A stretch of DNA of 38,005 nt, taken from positions 1-38,005 of the forward strand of contig JAFLEF010000062.1 of NCBI GenBank assembly GCA_017309115.1. The letters are read 5' to 3'. Of this stretch, positions 1 through 8,361 are shown piece by piece. This DNA is from Verrucomicrobiota bacterium (GTDB lineage Bacteria > Verrucomicrobiota > Verrucomicrobiia > Limisphaerales > UBA9464). Position numbers and translations under genes: made by a program. Below the pieces are notes generated by a model. That model was not told the origin of the DNA and searched no databases. It saw nothing but the letters and a program-made list of their open reading frames with translations. Numbering within the stretch: the first letter of the stretch is position 1; the number at the start of each line of letters is the position of its first letter.

Positions 1-189
1 AGGGAAAGAACCGGTCATAGCTCGCCGAGGGCGCCCCCAGTCAACTCAGTACCGCCACTTCGCACTCCAAGCCAGTTTCTTTCACCATTAGCCTCCTCAC
101 AGGAGGTGGGCGCTGTTTTCCAGATTCGCCTCTATCCCCCGCGGCGTGGAGTGATTGACGCGTCTGCACCCTCGCTTGTGTGCTGCGCC
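1..189. other. Window edge, no gene seen
   Basis: I see no supported gene here. A short hairpin (CCTCCT, loop CAC, AGGAGG at 92-106) lies downstream of the minus-strand gene that ends at 190. It has no T-run after it on either strand, so it is at best a weak terminator. Confidence 0.4.
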
Positions 190-1191
190 CTACTCCACGA
201 CTGCTTGGAAGAAGAGACCGGGGACTGCGGCCCAGAGAATGGGCTCAAAGGTCAGCTGTCCGGTGAAGGTCAGATTGGTGGTGAGCGGTGTCCACTGGGA
301 CTGGGTCAGAAAGGAGGATCGGTTGAGAACGTAGCGTCCGGGTGTTCCGACGAGTTGCAGGCGACCCTGGCCTTCCAGGGTGGGCTGCAACTCCAGGGTG
401 GGCGGTGTTTCCACGGCGGCGGTCCGATTGGCGGCTTCCACCAAGTCGACCTGAGCCTCCCAGTAGGTCGGAAGACGATCCCAAGGATTGGGCAGCAAAT
501 CGTCGGTGACAAAGAGGAATCCCGCGTTGCGTCGTTGAGCCAAGGTAACAGCGTTGGTGAAGGCGCCGGTATTGGTGATGCTGTGCAGCAAGTGACAGAA
601 CTGATGCGCGGGATACTTCCGGTTCCACGCGGCCGGGGTGTATCCGGGGTATCCCGTGCCCTGCTCGAAGGTCACCACGGTGTCCACGGTGGAGCGGCTC
701 AGATACACTTCGGCGGTTTGCGTGCCCGGATTGCCGGTGACGTGGTAGCCGGGTTTCAGTCGAGTGATGTAGTCCTTCAGTTCGGCGTAGTAGTTGACGG
801 TGGCGGTGCCCCCGTCGTTGGCCATTTCGTCGAGGAAGAATCCGTCGAGCGGATAAAGTTCATGGTATCGCTGGAGATCGGCCTTCACGTCCGCCAAAGG
901 GCGGCGTCCATACTGGGTGTAGACGTATCCGGTGACCCGGCCACCGGCAGTGCGAACGGAGCGAATGGCCTGGAGATACCGGGGGTCGGCGCTGGCACTT
1001 CCGGGTCCGCTGTTGGGATTCATGATGGCCACGAGCGGAACTCGGGCGGCGGCGGCGGCGAGGCGGTTCCAGTCGCTGCCCGTGGAGGGGTAGAAGTAGG
1101 CGGGAACCATCAGCGACAATCCGGCCGCGGCGAGCGGTCCCGGCGATAGCGTCAACACGCCGAGCAGAAGTGAGCGGAGCAGTGGAGGCAT
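190..1191 (-). CDS. Secreted spherulation-specific family 4 (spherulin-4-like) protein
   Basis: The product is 333 aa. An N-terminal signal peptide (about residues 1-22, LLRSLLLGVLTL then PLAAAG) is followed by a domain with the spherulin-4 hallmarks: MVPAYFYP near the start, IMNPNSGPG, GYVYTQYGRR and GFFLDEM. The family (Pfam Spherulin4) is a TIM-barrel related to fungal Sph3 (GH135), which cleaves galactosaminogalactan, and the acidic DE pair in GFFLDEM fits a glycosidase active site. The last ~80 residues look like a small beta-rich tail (LQLVGTPGRYVLNRSS), similar to C-terminal regions common in verrucomicrobial exported proteins. The reading frame stays open upstream for 133 codons, but that stretch runs through heptamer repeats and is not protein-like, so the ATG before the signal peptide is chosen. 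Substrate is unknown. Confidence 0.8.
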   Translation of the reverse strand: MPPLLRSLLLGVLTLSPGPLAAAGLSLMVPAYFYPSTGSDWNRLAAAAARVPLVAIMNPNSGPGSASADPRYLQAIRSVRTAGGRVTGYVYTQYGRRPLADVKADLQRYHELYPLDGFFLDEMANDGGTATVNYYAELKDYITRLKPGYHVTGNPGTQTAEVYLSRSTVDTVVTFEQGTGYPGYTPAAWNRKYPAHQFCHLLHSITNTGAFTNAVTLAQRRNAGFLFVTDDLLPNPWDRLPTYWEAQVDLVEAANRTAAVETPPTLELQPTLEGQGRLQLVGTPGRYVLNRSSFLTQSQWTPLTTNLTFTGQLTFEPILWAAVPGLFFQAVVE

Positions 1192-1340
1192 TAGCGGGGG
1201 GCGCGAGATCGAGCGCGATCCTGGAACGCGCTGGCGTTGGAGTTGGAGTCGGTCATGAATCCCAAGGCGCCCAAGGTGCGCGAACCGGCTGTGCTTGTCA
1301 TCCTGCAGTCGGGGCGGTGGGGAAACTGAGGGGAAGGAAA

Positions 1341-1403
1341 GGGTAAGGGGTAAGGGGTAAGGGGTAAGCGGGAAGCGGGAAGCGGGAAGCGGGAAGCGGG
1401 AAG
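1341..1403. repeat. Heptanucleotide tandem array (4x GGGTAAG, 5x CGGGAAG)
   Basis: Nine perfect 7-bp units stand head to tail: four GGGTAAG (1341-1368) then five CGGGAAG (1369-1403). On the minus strand they read CTTCCCG and CTTACCC, the same CCGCTTM theme as the arrays at 7347-7373 and 36594-36618. The array lies between the pseudopilin and spherulin-4-like genes. Confidence 0.9.
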
Positions 1404-1434
1404 CGGGGGGCAGGCTCGAAACGTCACTCGCCGG

Positions 1435-1482
1435 GACCGAAAGCGGTAGCTTCGCTACCGCAGTCAGGACGCGTCGCGAGCC
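1435..1482. repeat. Palindromic repeat family III, copy 1
   Basis: The hairpin GCGGTAGC-TTC-GCTACCGC (1443-1461) is followed by the tail AGTCAGGACGCGTCGCGA. A second copy of hairpin plus tail, in the opposite orientation, lies at 11407-11453. The two stems differ by a compensatory pair (T-A here, C-G there), so the fold rather than the exact sequence appears to be kept. Confidence 0.7.
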
Positions 1483-1501
1483 GCTTACCCCTTCCCATAG
1501 G

Positions 1502-2149
1502 CTAGGGGTTGGCCGTGGGACTTCCGGCGAGCGGGGCGACGTGACCGTCCATGAAGACGACATTCTTGCCGAGCTTGGGCGGTTGTGCATGAACCGATTC
1601 GTAGTCGAGCAGGAGGGGAATGGTGGCGGGAGGATAGGACATGAAGAAGTTGGTCACCCCACCGGAGAAGTCTCCTTTCTTGAGCAGCAGGAAGGCGCTG
1701 TCGGTTCGGGTCTCATCGAGGCGTTCGCCGTTCAGATCGTGGTTCCACTCGTAACTGGACCCTTCAGCCGCAAACCGGCCGCGACGCTCCGCCGGACACT
1801 TGAAGACCGTGGCCGCGGTGGCATTGGTGCCGCCCTGCTTGCCCACGTACGGCGCCAAGACGTCGCAGATCCGTGGCAACGGCTTCTGGGGATCGATGGG
1901 TTGCGACGGCAGGATCTCGGCGGAGGGCAAACGATCCTGGTGATCGCTGGCATAGGCGCGGGTGGCGATTCCCAGTTGGCGAAGGTTGCCGACACAGGCG
2001 GCCTCGTAAGCCTTGGCCTTCGAGCGACCCAGCGCGGGCAGCGCCAGGGCTGCGAGAACGGCGATAATGGCGACTACAACCAGCAGTTCGACCAAGGTGA
2101 AGCCGAAGCCGTGGTGGCGAGAGTTCGAGGAATTCTGCAAGGGATTCAT
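1502..2149 (-). CDS. Pseudopilin-like protein with prepilin N-terminal methylation domain
   Basis: The product is 215 aa. Residues 15-40 carry a class III prepilin signal, [18 protein letters not shown], with the conserved Glu at +5 of the mature protein. A long hydrophobic helix follows, then the usual ALPALGRSKAKA and CVGNLRQLG segment. The C-terminal part ends with FMDGHV, the aspartate-glycine-histidine tail typical of the PVC pseudopilin (DUF1559/H-X9-DG-like) family. Such proteins are cut by prepilin peptidase and anchored in the inner membrane by the N-terminal helix, and are highly expanded in Planctomycetes and Verrucomicrobia; individual roles are mostly unknown. It lies 43 bp downstream of the small gene at 2193-2453 on the same strand. 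Two paralogues occur here at 8994 and 22269. Confidence 0.88.
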   Translation of the reverse strand: MNPLQNSSNSRHHGFGFTLVELLVVVAIIAVLAALALPALGRSKAKAYEAACVGNLRQLGIATRAYASDHQDRLPSAEILPSQPIDPQKPLPRICDVLAPYVGKQGGTNATAATVFKCPAERRGRFAAEGSSYEWNHDLNGERLDETRTDSAFLLLKKGDFSGGVTNFFMSYPPATIPLLLDYESVHAQPPKLGKNVVFMDGHVAPLAGSPTANP

Positions 2150-2192
2150 GAGGAGAACGGAAGCGAAGGATGGGAACGGTGGAGACGGGTGA

Positions 2193-2453
2193 TTAGCCGC
2201 CGATCGGACCGCGGCGGGCCAGCTTGACTCTTTGCTCAGGCGTGAGTTCCCGGAACTTCCGATCCGGGTCGGGGGGACGAAGCTGCTTTCCGGGATCGTT
2301 TGGGCCGGCTGTCTTTGAGGAACCGGAGATAGTCCCGGAGGGGGAGACTGAAGTATCCGTCAACGGGGTGCGAAAACGATCGCGGTTGGCGAGCCAAACA
2401 CCCCCGACGGCAATCAGCGCCGCCAGGGCCAGGAGAAGGCGTTTTGTTTTCAT
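2193..2453 (-). CDS. Small membrane-anchored protein, function unknown
   Basis: The product is 86 aa. One N-terminal hydrophobic segment (residues 5-22, LLLALAALIAVGGVWLA) is preceded by KTKR, which fits a signal anchor. The rest is polar and Pro/Ser-rich, ending with a basic KLARRGPIGG tail. It contains RELTPEQRVKLAR, a short helical motif that resembles [13 protein letters not shown] in the protein at 8362, so both may belong to one loose family of small periplasmic helical proteins found beside pseudopilins. An upstream in-frame extension of 24 codons exists, but the ATG before the hydrophobic segment is more plausible. No family is recognised. Confidence 0.55.
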   Translation of the reverse strand: MKTKRLLLALAALIAVGGVWLANRDRFRTPLTDTSVSPSGTISGSSKTAGPNDPGKQLRPPDPDRKFRELTPEQRVKLARRGPIGG

Positions 2454-2597
2454 GGAGTGAATCAAACTTCGTCGCCAGAATTCGCGCTTTCGCTGACGAG
2501 GCGATGAGGATGTGACCAAGTCCACGCGCGTCCGGGATGAACTCAGTGGAACCGGGGACGAAGATCAGGCCTGCTCACCCAGCGGCATTGATCCCGC

Positions 2598-3323
2598 TCA
2601 GACGGCCCCGAGGCGCGCCTGCAGTTCCGTCAGGCTACAGGTCATGTCGAGTCGCGTGCCGGTCTTGAGTAGCAGCGAGTAGCGTCCCGATCCCGCCGGC
2701 TGGATTTCACGAATGCACGCCAGGTTCACCACGACCGAGCGGCTCACGCGCATGAAGCCAGCTTGCGCGAGCCGAGCTTCCATGGCCGAAATGGTTTCCC
2801 GCAGGATGTGCTGGTCCTTGCCGGCGTGCAGGACGACGTAATTGCCCGCCGCTTCGACCCGCGAGATTTCTTCGGGCTTGAGGAACAGAATTCGTTCGGC
2901 GGAGCGCACGAAAATCCGGCCACCAGCAGAACCGGATTCCGCGGGACGCGCAGCCATTTCGAGTCGGCTTCGGGCCTTTTGCAGGGAGATCTTGAAGCGG
3001 GCTTCGCTGAAGGGCTTCAGCAAGTAATCCAGGGCACTGAATTCGAACGCGCGAATCGCATGTGCATCATGGGCTGTGGTGAAAATGACGACTGGCACAG
3101 TCCCGGGTGCCAGCGCCTCGAGGACTTCGAATCCGTTGAGCCGCGGCATCTGCACATCGAGAAAGAGCAGGTCCGGCTGATGCCTCTGACTTTCCTTGAG
3201 GGTTTCCGCGCCATCCCGGCACTCCGCCACGAGTTCGACGTCGGATTCCTCGGCCAGGAACGAACGGATTCGTTCCCGCGCCAGGGGTTCGTCATCGGCG
3301 ATAATGGTGCGGATCTTTTTCAA
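2598..3323 (-). CDS. LytTR-family response regulator
   Basis: The product is 241 aa. The receiver domain (residues 3-120) has the acidic pair D10/D11, phospho-acceptor D56 in LLFLDVQMP and conserved K103 in LLKPF. The C-terminal LytTR DNA-binding domain spans about 135-240 (IFVRSAERILFLKPEEISRVEA, then MRVSRSVVVNL and the closing MTCSLTELQARL). The start is TTG and overlaps the TGA stop of the kinase gene (TTGA, 3320-3323), giving translational coupling. Proteins of this type bind direct repeats upstream of genes for extracellular products, biofilm or transport. The partner is the kinase at 3320-4693. The target is unknown; the divergent LRR gene at 4937 is one candidate by proximity only. 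Confidence 0.92.
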   Translation of the reverse strand: MKKIRTIIADDEPLARERIRSFLAEESDVELVAECRDGAETLKESQRHQPDLLFLDVQMPRLNGFEVLEALAPGTVPVVIFTTAHDAHAIRAFEFSALDYLLKPFSEARFKISLQKARSRLEMAARPAESGSAGGRIFVRSAERILFLKPEEISRVEAAGNYVVLHAGKDQHILRETISAMEARLAQAGFMRVSRSVVVNLACIREIQPAGSGRYSLLLKTGTRLDMTCSLTELQARLGAV

Positions 3324-4693
3324 GCGTCCGATTTCGGGTTGGCGTCGTTAGCCTCGGCGGATTGCCAGGGAATTTCCACGCGGACCAGAACGCCTCCGGT
3401 GGGTCGGGCCGAAAGTTCCAGCTTCTGGCGGTCACCGTAAAGGGTCTGCAAGCGGTCCCGCAGATTCGAGAGACCGATTCCGGTTCCCGGATTGGCGGGA
3501 GAATTCGGGAACTTCGGAACCAAATCGGGGGACATTGTGGGGAGTCCCAGACCGTCGTCCTCCACGGTGAGCACCAGTTTTTCGCCCACGCGGGTCGCGG
3601 TCAACCGCACGGTGCCGGGCTTATCAGCCGGCTCGATTCCATGGCGCAGGGCATTCTCGACCAGGGGTTGCAGTACCAGGGTCGGGACCCGGCACTCCCA
3701 GGTGGCGGGTGGAAAATCCTGTTCCACGCGTAGTTTGTCGCCGAAGCGAGTTTGTTGGATTTCCAGGTAGCGTTGGACGAACTCCAATTCTTCGCGCAGG
3801 GAAGTCTCCTGACGTTCGGATTGGCTAAGGGCCAGCCGGAGCAGTTCGCTCAGGGAAACCAGTGTGGCTTCGGCCAGGCGGGGATCGCGCCGCAGCAGCG
3901 TCGTGATCGCATTGAGACTGTTGAACAGGAAATGGGGCTGCAGCTGGGCCTTCAGCGTGTTGAGGCGAGCGCGGGCCAGATGGGACTCCAGCACGAGCGT
4001 TCGCCGCTCCCGTTCCCGGAGGCGGCGATGGAAGTACACGGAATGAACCAGGCCAGTGATGGCGCCATAAGCCAGGAGATCCAGAATGGTGGAGCGCACG
4101 ACCGCATTCAGGGAAGGCGAACGGGGAGACTCGAAATCGATCGACCTGGGCGGGGATGAGCCGACGGGTTCCATCGGCGGTCCGGGCGATGGGCGCGGAG
4201 TGAGCCCGGTTGATTCCAACGGAGGCGGTCCCGGAGGCGTCGATAACCTAGGGCTGCGAAAGGCGACTTCATGACAAGCCCACGCGAAGGTCAGGCAGGC
4301 GACGAAGTTGAGCGGGAGGTTCTGGTGGAGACGAGTTCGTTCCAGAGGAAAGAACCAGGCGACCCAAATCAGATAGGGGCCGAACAGCACCCACGGGTAG
4401 ATTCGTTGCAGTCGAAGGGTGAAGCCGACGAGTTCGTGAACCGTTTGAGTAAAACCCGCCTCGTGGGGATTCCGTTCGTGAAGGATCCACAAAGAAGGAC
4501 CTCCGTTGTGGAGGCCCAACCAGTCGAGGACGAAAGCGACGAGGGCGGTCCATCCGACGATCGTCAGCCAGAGGACCGGCCGACGCCACGCTGGTTGCGG
4601 CGTCTGCTCTTCCGTACCGCGAACGGCGCCGTTGCCGAACGGGGCGCCCGCAGCGCCGTTGGTTTCAAGCCCCACCCGGGGAACCCAAGTCAC
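3320..4693 (-). CDS. LytS-like membrane sensor histidine kinase
   Basis: The product is 457 aa with a GTG start. Four likely membrane helices lie at about 39-60, 97-115, 127-146 and 201-222. A proline-rich linker (about 147-200) separates the third and fourth. A His_kinase domain (Pfam PF06580 type) follows with the phospho-acceptor in QPHFLFNSLN (His254), then an HATPase domain: N-box LVENALRHGI near 345, G1 box VEDDGLGLP and G2 box GTGIGLSNLRDRL. There is no recognisable extracellular sensing domain, so the membrane helices themselves probably sense the signal. It precedes the response regulator with a 4-bp overlap. The start is uncertain because there is no internal ATG near the N terminus. 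Confidence 0.9.
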   Translation of the reverse strand: MTWVPRVGLETNGAAGAPFGNGAVRGTEEQTPQPAWRRPVLWLTIVGWTALVAFVLDWLGLHNGGPSLWILHERNPHEAGFTQTVHELVGFTLRLQRIYPWVLFGPYLIWVAWFFPLERTRLHQNLPLNFVACLTFAWACHEVAFRSPRLSTPPGPPPLESTGLTPRPSPGPPMEPVGSSPPRSIDFESPRSPSLNAVVRSTILDLLAYGAITGLVHSVYFHRRLRERERRTLVLESHLARARLNTLKAQLQPHFLFNSLNAITTLLRRDPRLAEATLVSLSELLRLALSQSERQETSLREELEFVQRYLEIQQTRFGDKLRVEQDFPPATWECRVPTLVLQPLVENALRHGIEPADKPGTVRLTATRVGEKLVLTVEDDGLGLPTMSPDLVPKFPNSPANPGTGIGLSNLRDRLQTLYGDRQKLELSARPTGGVLVRVEIPWQSAEANDANPKSDA

Positions 4694-4936
4694 TTCAACC
4701 CCAAAAGCAATCCCCCAGGGATCAATCCTGAGAAAAGTGGGACGAATGTTGTGAACTGGGGGACGAAGGGCAGGGGGATTGCGGTTCGCATGGGAGGGTT
4801 TCGCCGCAGCGGTCCGTTTGTCTTCCGGGTGTCATCCGCTGGCGTTGGATGGGGCCAGCTTTGTTCGCCGACCGAAATTTGGCCGTGCGTCGGCCGGGCT
4901 TCGTGAGTATGGGGTGCAGGACATCAGAACCATCAG

Positions 4937-7186
4937 ATGAAGACTTTATCGCGGCTCACCTTCCTCCTCCTTGGGCTGTTCGCCTGGATTCCGATGCTTC
5001 TGGGGCAGGGAACCTTCAACGCGAGCAACAATTACACTCCCGCCGGTAGTTCCACGAAGGCGTTCATCTTTGACTTTGGGAACGCTCCCTACCCCAAAGC
5101 CAAAGGTCGGGTGGCCATTCGCGATCAGCAGAATCGCTACCTCAGTCCCAACGGAGATCGAGGTGTCGGCCTGACCCTGGACGGGCTGTTCTTTATCAAT
5201 GGTCTGGTCCTGCCCGGAGTGCCGGCCGGTTCCCCCGGGTCGGTTATCTTGTACTTCTGGGATGTCACGACGGGCGAAACCTACGATACGGCCTCGATTC
5301 GCGCCTTCGCGTTGGTGAATTTGAATGTCTTGGGAGGTGGTGAAACTCCGGCTTCGACCTTTGCGGTTAATTCCGACTTCAAGGGATTGCGGGTCAACTG
5401 GGACCCACCTCCCACCTCGTTTTCCTTTCGGTTGGAGAATGGGGCGGCCGTTTTGGAACGGGTGGCGGGAAGCCGCGAGGGAATTCTCCGTGTGCCCGAT
5501 CAGTATCAAGGATTTCCGGTGACCAAGATCGATGATCAGGCCATTTCAAATTCTTCCTTCTACCAGATTCACCTGCCCGCGACGCTCCGGGAGATCGGTG
5601 CCCGGGCTTTCTCAAGGTGTTCGGGGCTGATGGGAATCGTCATTCCGGAGGGGGTCACGAATCTGGGGGTCGGTGCCTTTGAGTATTGCCGTAACCTCAC
5701 GACCGTCGTTTTGCCAACGGACCTCAGGATTCTGCCGAGCGAACTCTTTAGCCAGTGCGTCCAGTTGCAGGTTCTTTCGCTTCCGCCCGGCCTCACGACG
5801 ATTCAGCCGCGAGCCTTCAGTGGGACGAGTCTGAAGTCCCTGACACTACCCTCACGGGTCCGGGAGATCGGCCGGGAGGCCTTCGAGGGCTGTCTGTCGT
5901 TGGAAGCAATTGGGGTCGCTGAGGGGCATCCCACGCTGGCGTCGGTGGACGGAGTGTTGTTGGCCCGTTCGCTGAATCGCATTGTGCACTATCCGCCCGC
6001 TCGTCGCGGACTGTTCTCGATTCCCTGGGGACTGGAGAACATTGAGTCACACACGTTCGCTGGAGTCGCTGGGCTTTCGGAGATCGAGATTCCGCCGAGC
6101 GTGACCAATATCTCGGTGGAAGCGTTTGTCGGATGTCCGCTCACCTATGTCAGTATTCCCGGATCGGTCACTACCGTGGGAGCGGGAGCCTTTCGGGGTT
6201 GCCCGTTGAAAGGCATCGAACTTCAGGAAGGGATCCAAACATTGGGGCGCCGCGCCCTGTTCGAGTGCCCGCAACTAACCGAAGTCCGATTTCCAGCCTC
6301 GCTCGTGACACTGGATCACGAAGCGTTGGCCGGATGTACGTCGCTTCGCCGGGCGGACTTTCGGGGAGGTCGAGCCATTGGGACGGGCGCCTTCCAAGGC
6401 TGCACCCGTTTGGCTGAGGTTCAATTCCCGGAGACTCTGAGGAGTGTGGGAGCCTTGGCCTTTGCCGAATGCCCGGCGATGCGACGCGTGGTTTTTCCCG
6501 CGGAAACGCAGACGTTGGGGGCCCTCTTGTTTCGGGGCTGTACCCAGCTTTCCGAGATTATCCTTCCCAGATCTCTCACTCGTGTCCCCTCGTTTCTCTT
6601 GGCAGGATGTACGGGGCTCACCCGGATCGATCTTCCGGATCCGGTGGCTACGATTGAAGCTTCGGCGTTTGCAGGCTGCGTGAATCTCCGGGAGGTTGGC
6701 TTGCACGCTGTAAAGGAGATCTCTTCCTGGGCCTTCGTTGACTGCGTTTCGCTGACCGAAGTGCACCTGCCGGCAACCTTGGAGCGGATCGAACGAGACG
6801 CCTTCCAAGGATGTGAACAGCTAACCAGCATCTTCTTTGAAGGCTCTCCTCCCAGTGGCGCCGTGGACCTCCGGATTCCCGATACGACCGCGCTGTATCG
6901 GCTTTTTGATTCCCCTTCGTGGGGCTCGTTTCGTCACCCCAATGGGACTCGAGATTGGTCGCCTGCCGTGGCGGTCGAATTGGACCCGGGAGGAAATGGC
7001 GCGTTGACTCTACGAGCCCACTGGGCGGAGGGGAAACGGGTGGTCTGGCAGACGTCCCAGCGGTTGGAGGCCGAACAATGGGAACCGGTCTCGACCAACC
7101 AGATGGTGCTCCGAACCTCCACGCTCGTGGACACCAGTCCAGCCCAAGCCAAGCGTTGGTATCGCGTTGTCTCGGCTGATCCCTGA
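4937..7186 (+). CDS. Secreted BspA-type leucine-rich-repeat protein
   Basis: The product is 749 aa. A signal peptide (about 1-24, LTFLLLGLFAWIPMLLGQ) is followed by a ~130-residue beta-rich N-terminal region. A long run of LRR_5 (BspA/Treponema pallidum-type) repeats spans about residues 180-650. Each unit is about 23 residues and follows the pattern IxIPxxVTxIGxxAFxxCxxL, for example VIPEGVTNLGVGAFEYC and LPSRVREIGREAFEGC. The last ~75 residues form a small domain ending in AKRWYRVVSADP. BspA-like proteins are extracellular and bind host or polymer surfaces. The 243 bp separating it from the divergent sensor kinase probably hold both promoters, though none could be drawn with confidence. Ligand is unknown. 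Confidence 0.88.
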   Translation: MKTLSRLTFLLLGLFAWIPMLLGQGTFNASNNYTPAGSSTKAFIFDFGNAPYPKAKGRVAIRDQQNRYLSPNGDRGVGLTLDGLFFINGLVLPGVPAGSPGSVILYFWDVTTGETYDTASIRAFALVNLNVLGGGETPASTFAVNSDFKGLRVNWDPPPTSFSFRLENGAAVLERVAGSREGILRVPDQYQGFPVTKIDDQAISNSSFYQIHLPATLREIGARAFSRCSGLMGIVIPEGVTNLGVGAFEYCRNLTTVVLPTDLRILPSELFSQCVQLQVLSLPPGLTTIQPRAFSGTSLKSLTLPSRVREIGREAFEGCLSLEAIGVAEGHPTLASVDGVLLARSLNRIVHYPPARRGLFSIPWGLENIESHTFAGVAGLSEIEIPPSVTNISVEAFVGCPLTYVSIPGSVTTVGAGAFRGCPLKGIELQEGIQTLGRRALFECPQLTEVRFPASLVTLDHEALAGCTSLRRADFRGGRAIGTGAFQGCTRLAEVQFPETLRSVGALAFAECPAMRRVVFPAETQTLGALLFRGCTQLSEIILPRSLTRVPSFLLAGCTGLTRIDLPDPVATIEASAFAGCVNLREVGLHAVKEISSWAFVDCVSLTEVHLPATLERIERDAFQGCEQLTSIFFEGSPPSGAVDLRIPDTTALYRLFDSPSWGSFRHPNGTRDWSPAVAVELDPGGNGALTLRAHWAEGKRVVWQTSQRLEAEQWEPVSTNQMVLRTSTLVDTSPAQAKRWYRVVSADP

Positions 7187-7208
7187 GAAGTGGGTCGACT
7201 GGGAGCGC

Positions 7209-7275
7209 TGGCGTCTCGCCGGCGAGTGGGAGACGCTGGGAGGAACAGGAAAAGGAACTGGCCGGCGAGACGCCA
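7209..7275. repeat. 15-bp perfect inverted repeat after the LRR gene
   Basis: TGGCGTCTCGCCGGC (7209-7223) is repeated as its exact reverse complement at 7261-7275, with a 37-nt spacer. It could form a long stem between the convergent LRR and transglutaminase genes. No T-run follows on either strand, so it is not a standard terminator. It may be another palindromic repeat element. Confidence 0.7.
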
Positions 7276-7346
7276 CCTCTCCCGGGTGGGAAGCGGCCAG
7301 AGGGGAGACTTGGGGAGACGGAGGTGCCCCATGCTTTGCCCCTTCC

Positions 7347-7373
7347 TTACCGCTTACCGCTTACCGCTTACCC
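7347..7373. repeat. Heptanucleotide tandem array (TTACCGC x3 plus TTACCC)
   Basis: Three perfect TTACCGC units are followed by TTACCC, ending just before the stop codon of the minus-strand transglutaminase gene. The unit is a phase-shifted CCGCTTA, matching the arrays at 1341 and 36594. Confidence 0.85.
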
Positions 7374-7377
7374 ACCG

Positions 7378-8211
7378 TCAGGCTTCCGCCAGCGGGGTGA
7401 TGACGACTTCGACTTCCATCTGACGCTCGGTGGTTCCGCGGTAGTGGCCGCGGACCGGGGTGACGTCGGCGTAGTCGCGGCCTACTGCGATTTTCACGTA
7501 GGTCTCGTCAGGCGCGCGATTGTGCGTGGGATCCAGGGCGCACCAGCCTTGACCAGGGACAAACACCTCCACCCACGCATGGGTGGCGCTGGCGCATTCC
7601 GTGGCCAGATAACCGCTGACGTACAAGGCCGGAATTTTCACCGCCCGACACATGCCCAGCATCACGTGCGCGAAGTCCTGACAAACCCCGGCGCGCTGCT
7701 CGAGCACTTCGCTCATGTGGGTGTGCACATGGGTGCTGTTGGAGACGTACTTCAGATGGCCGTACAGGAAGCGCATGATGGCCACTGACGCCTGCCAGAT
7801 GTCGGTTTGCCCGGCCGTCGCGTCCAGTGCCAGTCGCCAGGTCGCGGGATCGAGATCCACATATCGGCTGGGTTGCAGATAGTCGAAGCACCGCTCCGAG
7901 CGGGCGGCTTCGACCAGGCGGGACATCGGGGCCGGCGTTAGGTCGAGCGAAAGCGCCTGGGGCCGCGTGCTGATGCGCGTCAGCGCTTCGATGGACAGGT
8001 GCGAATGGGCTTCGGGAATCTCAAAGTGGTGCACCCAGTTCTTGTAGAAATCCTCGTAGTGCTTGAGGCGTCCTGGGGGCAGGACTTTCAAGAGGAACGA
8101 CTCAACCGTTTGATGCTCGTTGGTGACCGGTTTGAGTCGGACTTCGTTGAAGCTCTCGCGGACGGGCGAGGCGTAGCTATAGCGGGTCCGGTGGAGAATT
8201 TCGAAACGCAT
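7378..8211 (-). CDS. Transglutaminase-like cysteine protease family protein
   Basis: The product is 277 aa. An N-terminal bacterial transglutaminase-like region (MRFEILHRTRYSYASPVRESFNEVRL is its typical beginning, residues 1-90) precedes the catalytic transglutaminase core at about 150-232. The triad is visible: C177 in GVCQDFAHVM, H211 in HAWVEVFVPGQGW and D227 in LDPTHN. Family members are cytoplasmic or periplasmic proteases/amidases, often associated with proteasome-like or peptide-linked clusters, but no such genes are adjacent here. The ATG at 8211 is chosen because family members begin at this motif; an ATG five codons upstream (8226) is equally possible. The gene is convergent with the LRR gene. 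Confidence 0.88.
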   Translation of the reverse strand: MRFEILHRTRYSYASPVRESFNEVRLKPVTNEHQTVESFLLKVLPPGRLKHYEDFYKNWVHHFEIPEAHSHLSIEALTRISTRPQALSLDLTPAPMSRLVEAARSERCFDYLQPSRYVDLDPATWRLALDATAGQTDIWQASVAIMRFLYGHLKYVSNSTHVHTHMSEVLEQRAGVCQDFAHVMLGMCRAVKIPALYVSGYLATECASATHAWVEVFVPGQGWCALDPTHNRAPDETYVKIAVGRDYADVTPVRGHYRGTTERQMEVEVVITPLAEA

Positions 8212-8326
8212 CGACGGACTCACCATGACGAATCGAAGAGCGTGATGTCGAACTGCGAGTGGCGGAAGATTGGCTTGGCGGTTCAATTTCGTGCGCCCTG
8301 TTCATAACCCTTCAGGCTGTTGGGAA

Positions 8327-8355
8327 TTGGCCAAATTAACTTCCGACCTTAGGAT
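8327..8355 (+). promoter_or_regulatory. Putative sigma-70 promoter of the 8362 operon
   Basis: TTGGCC (8327-8332) lies 17 bp from TAGGAT (8350-8355). The hexamers match the -35 and -10 consensus at 4/6 (TTG plus C at position 5) and 4/6. The -10 ends 6 nt before the ATG at 8362, so transcription would start at or beside the start codon, implying a leaderless mRNA. Confidence 0.5.
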
Positions 8356-8361
8356 CGCTCC

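Noticed and set aside
1192-1590. N-terminal extension of the spherulin-4-like gene
   Set aside because: It runs through the heptamer array and yields PASRFPL-type repeats; the signal peptide begins later.
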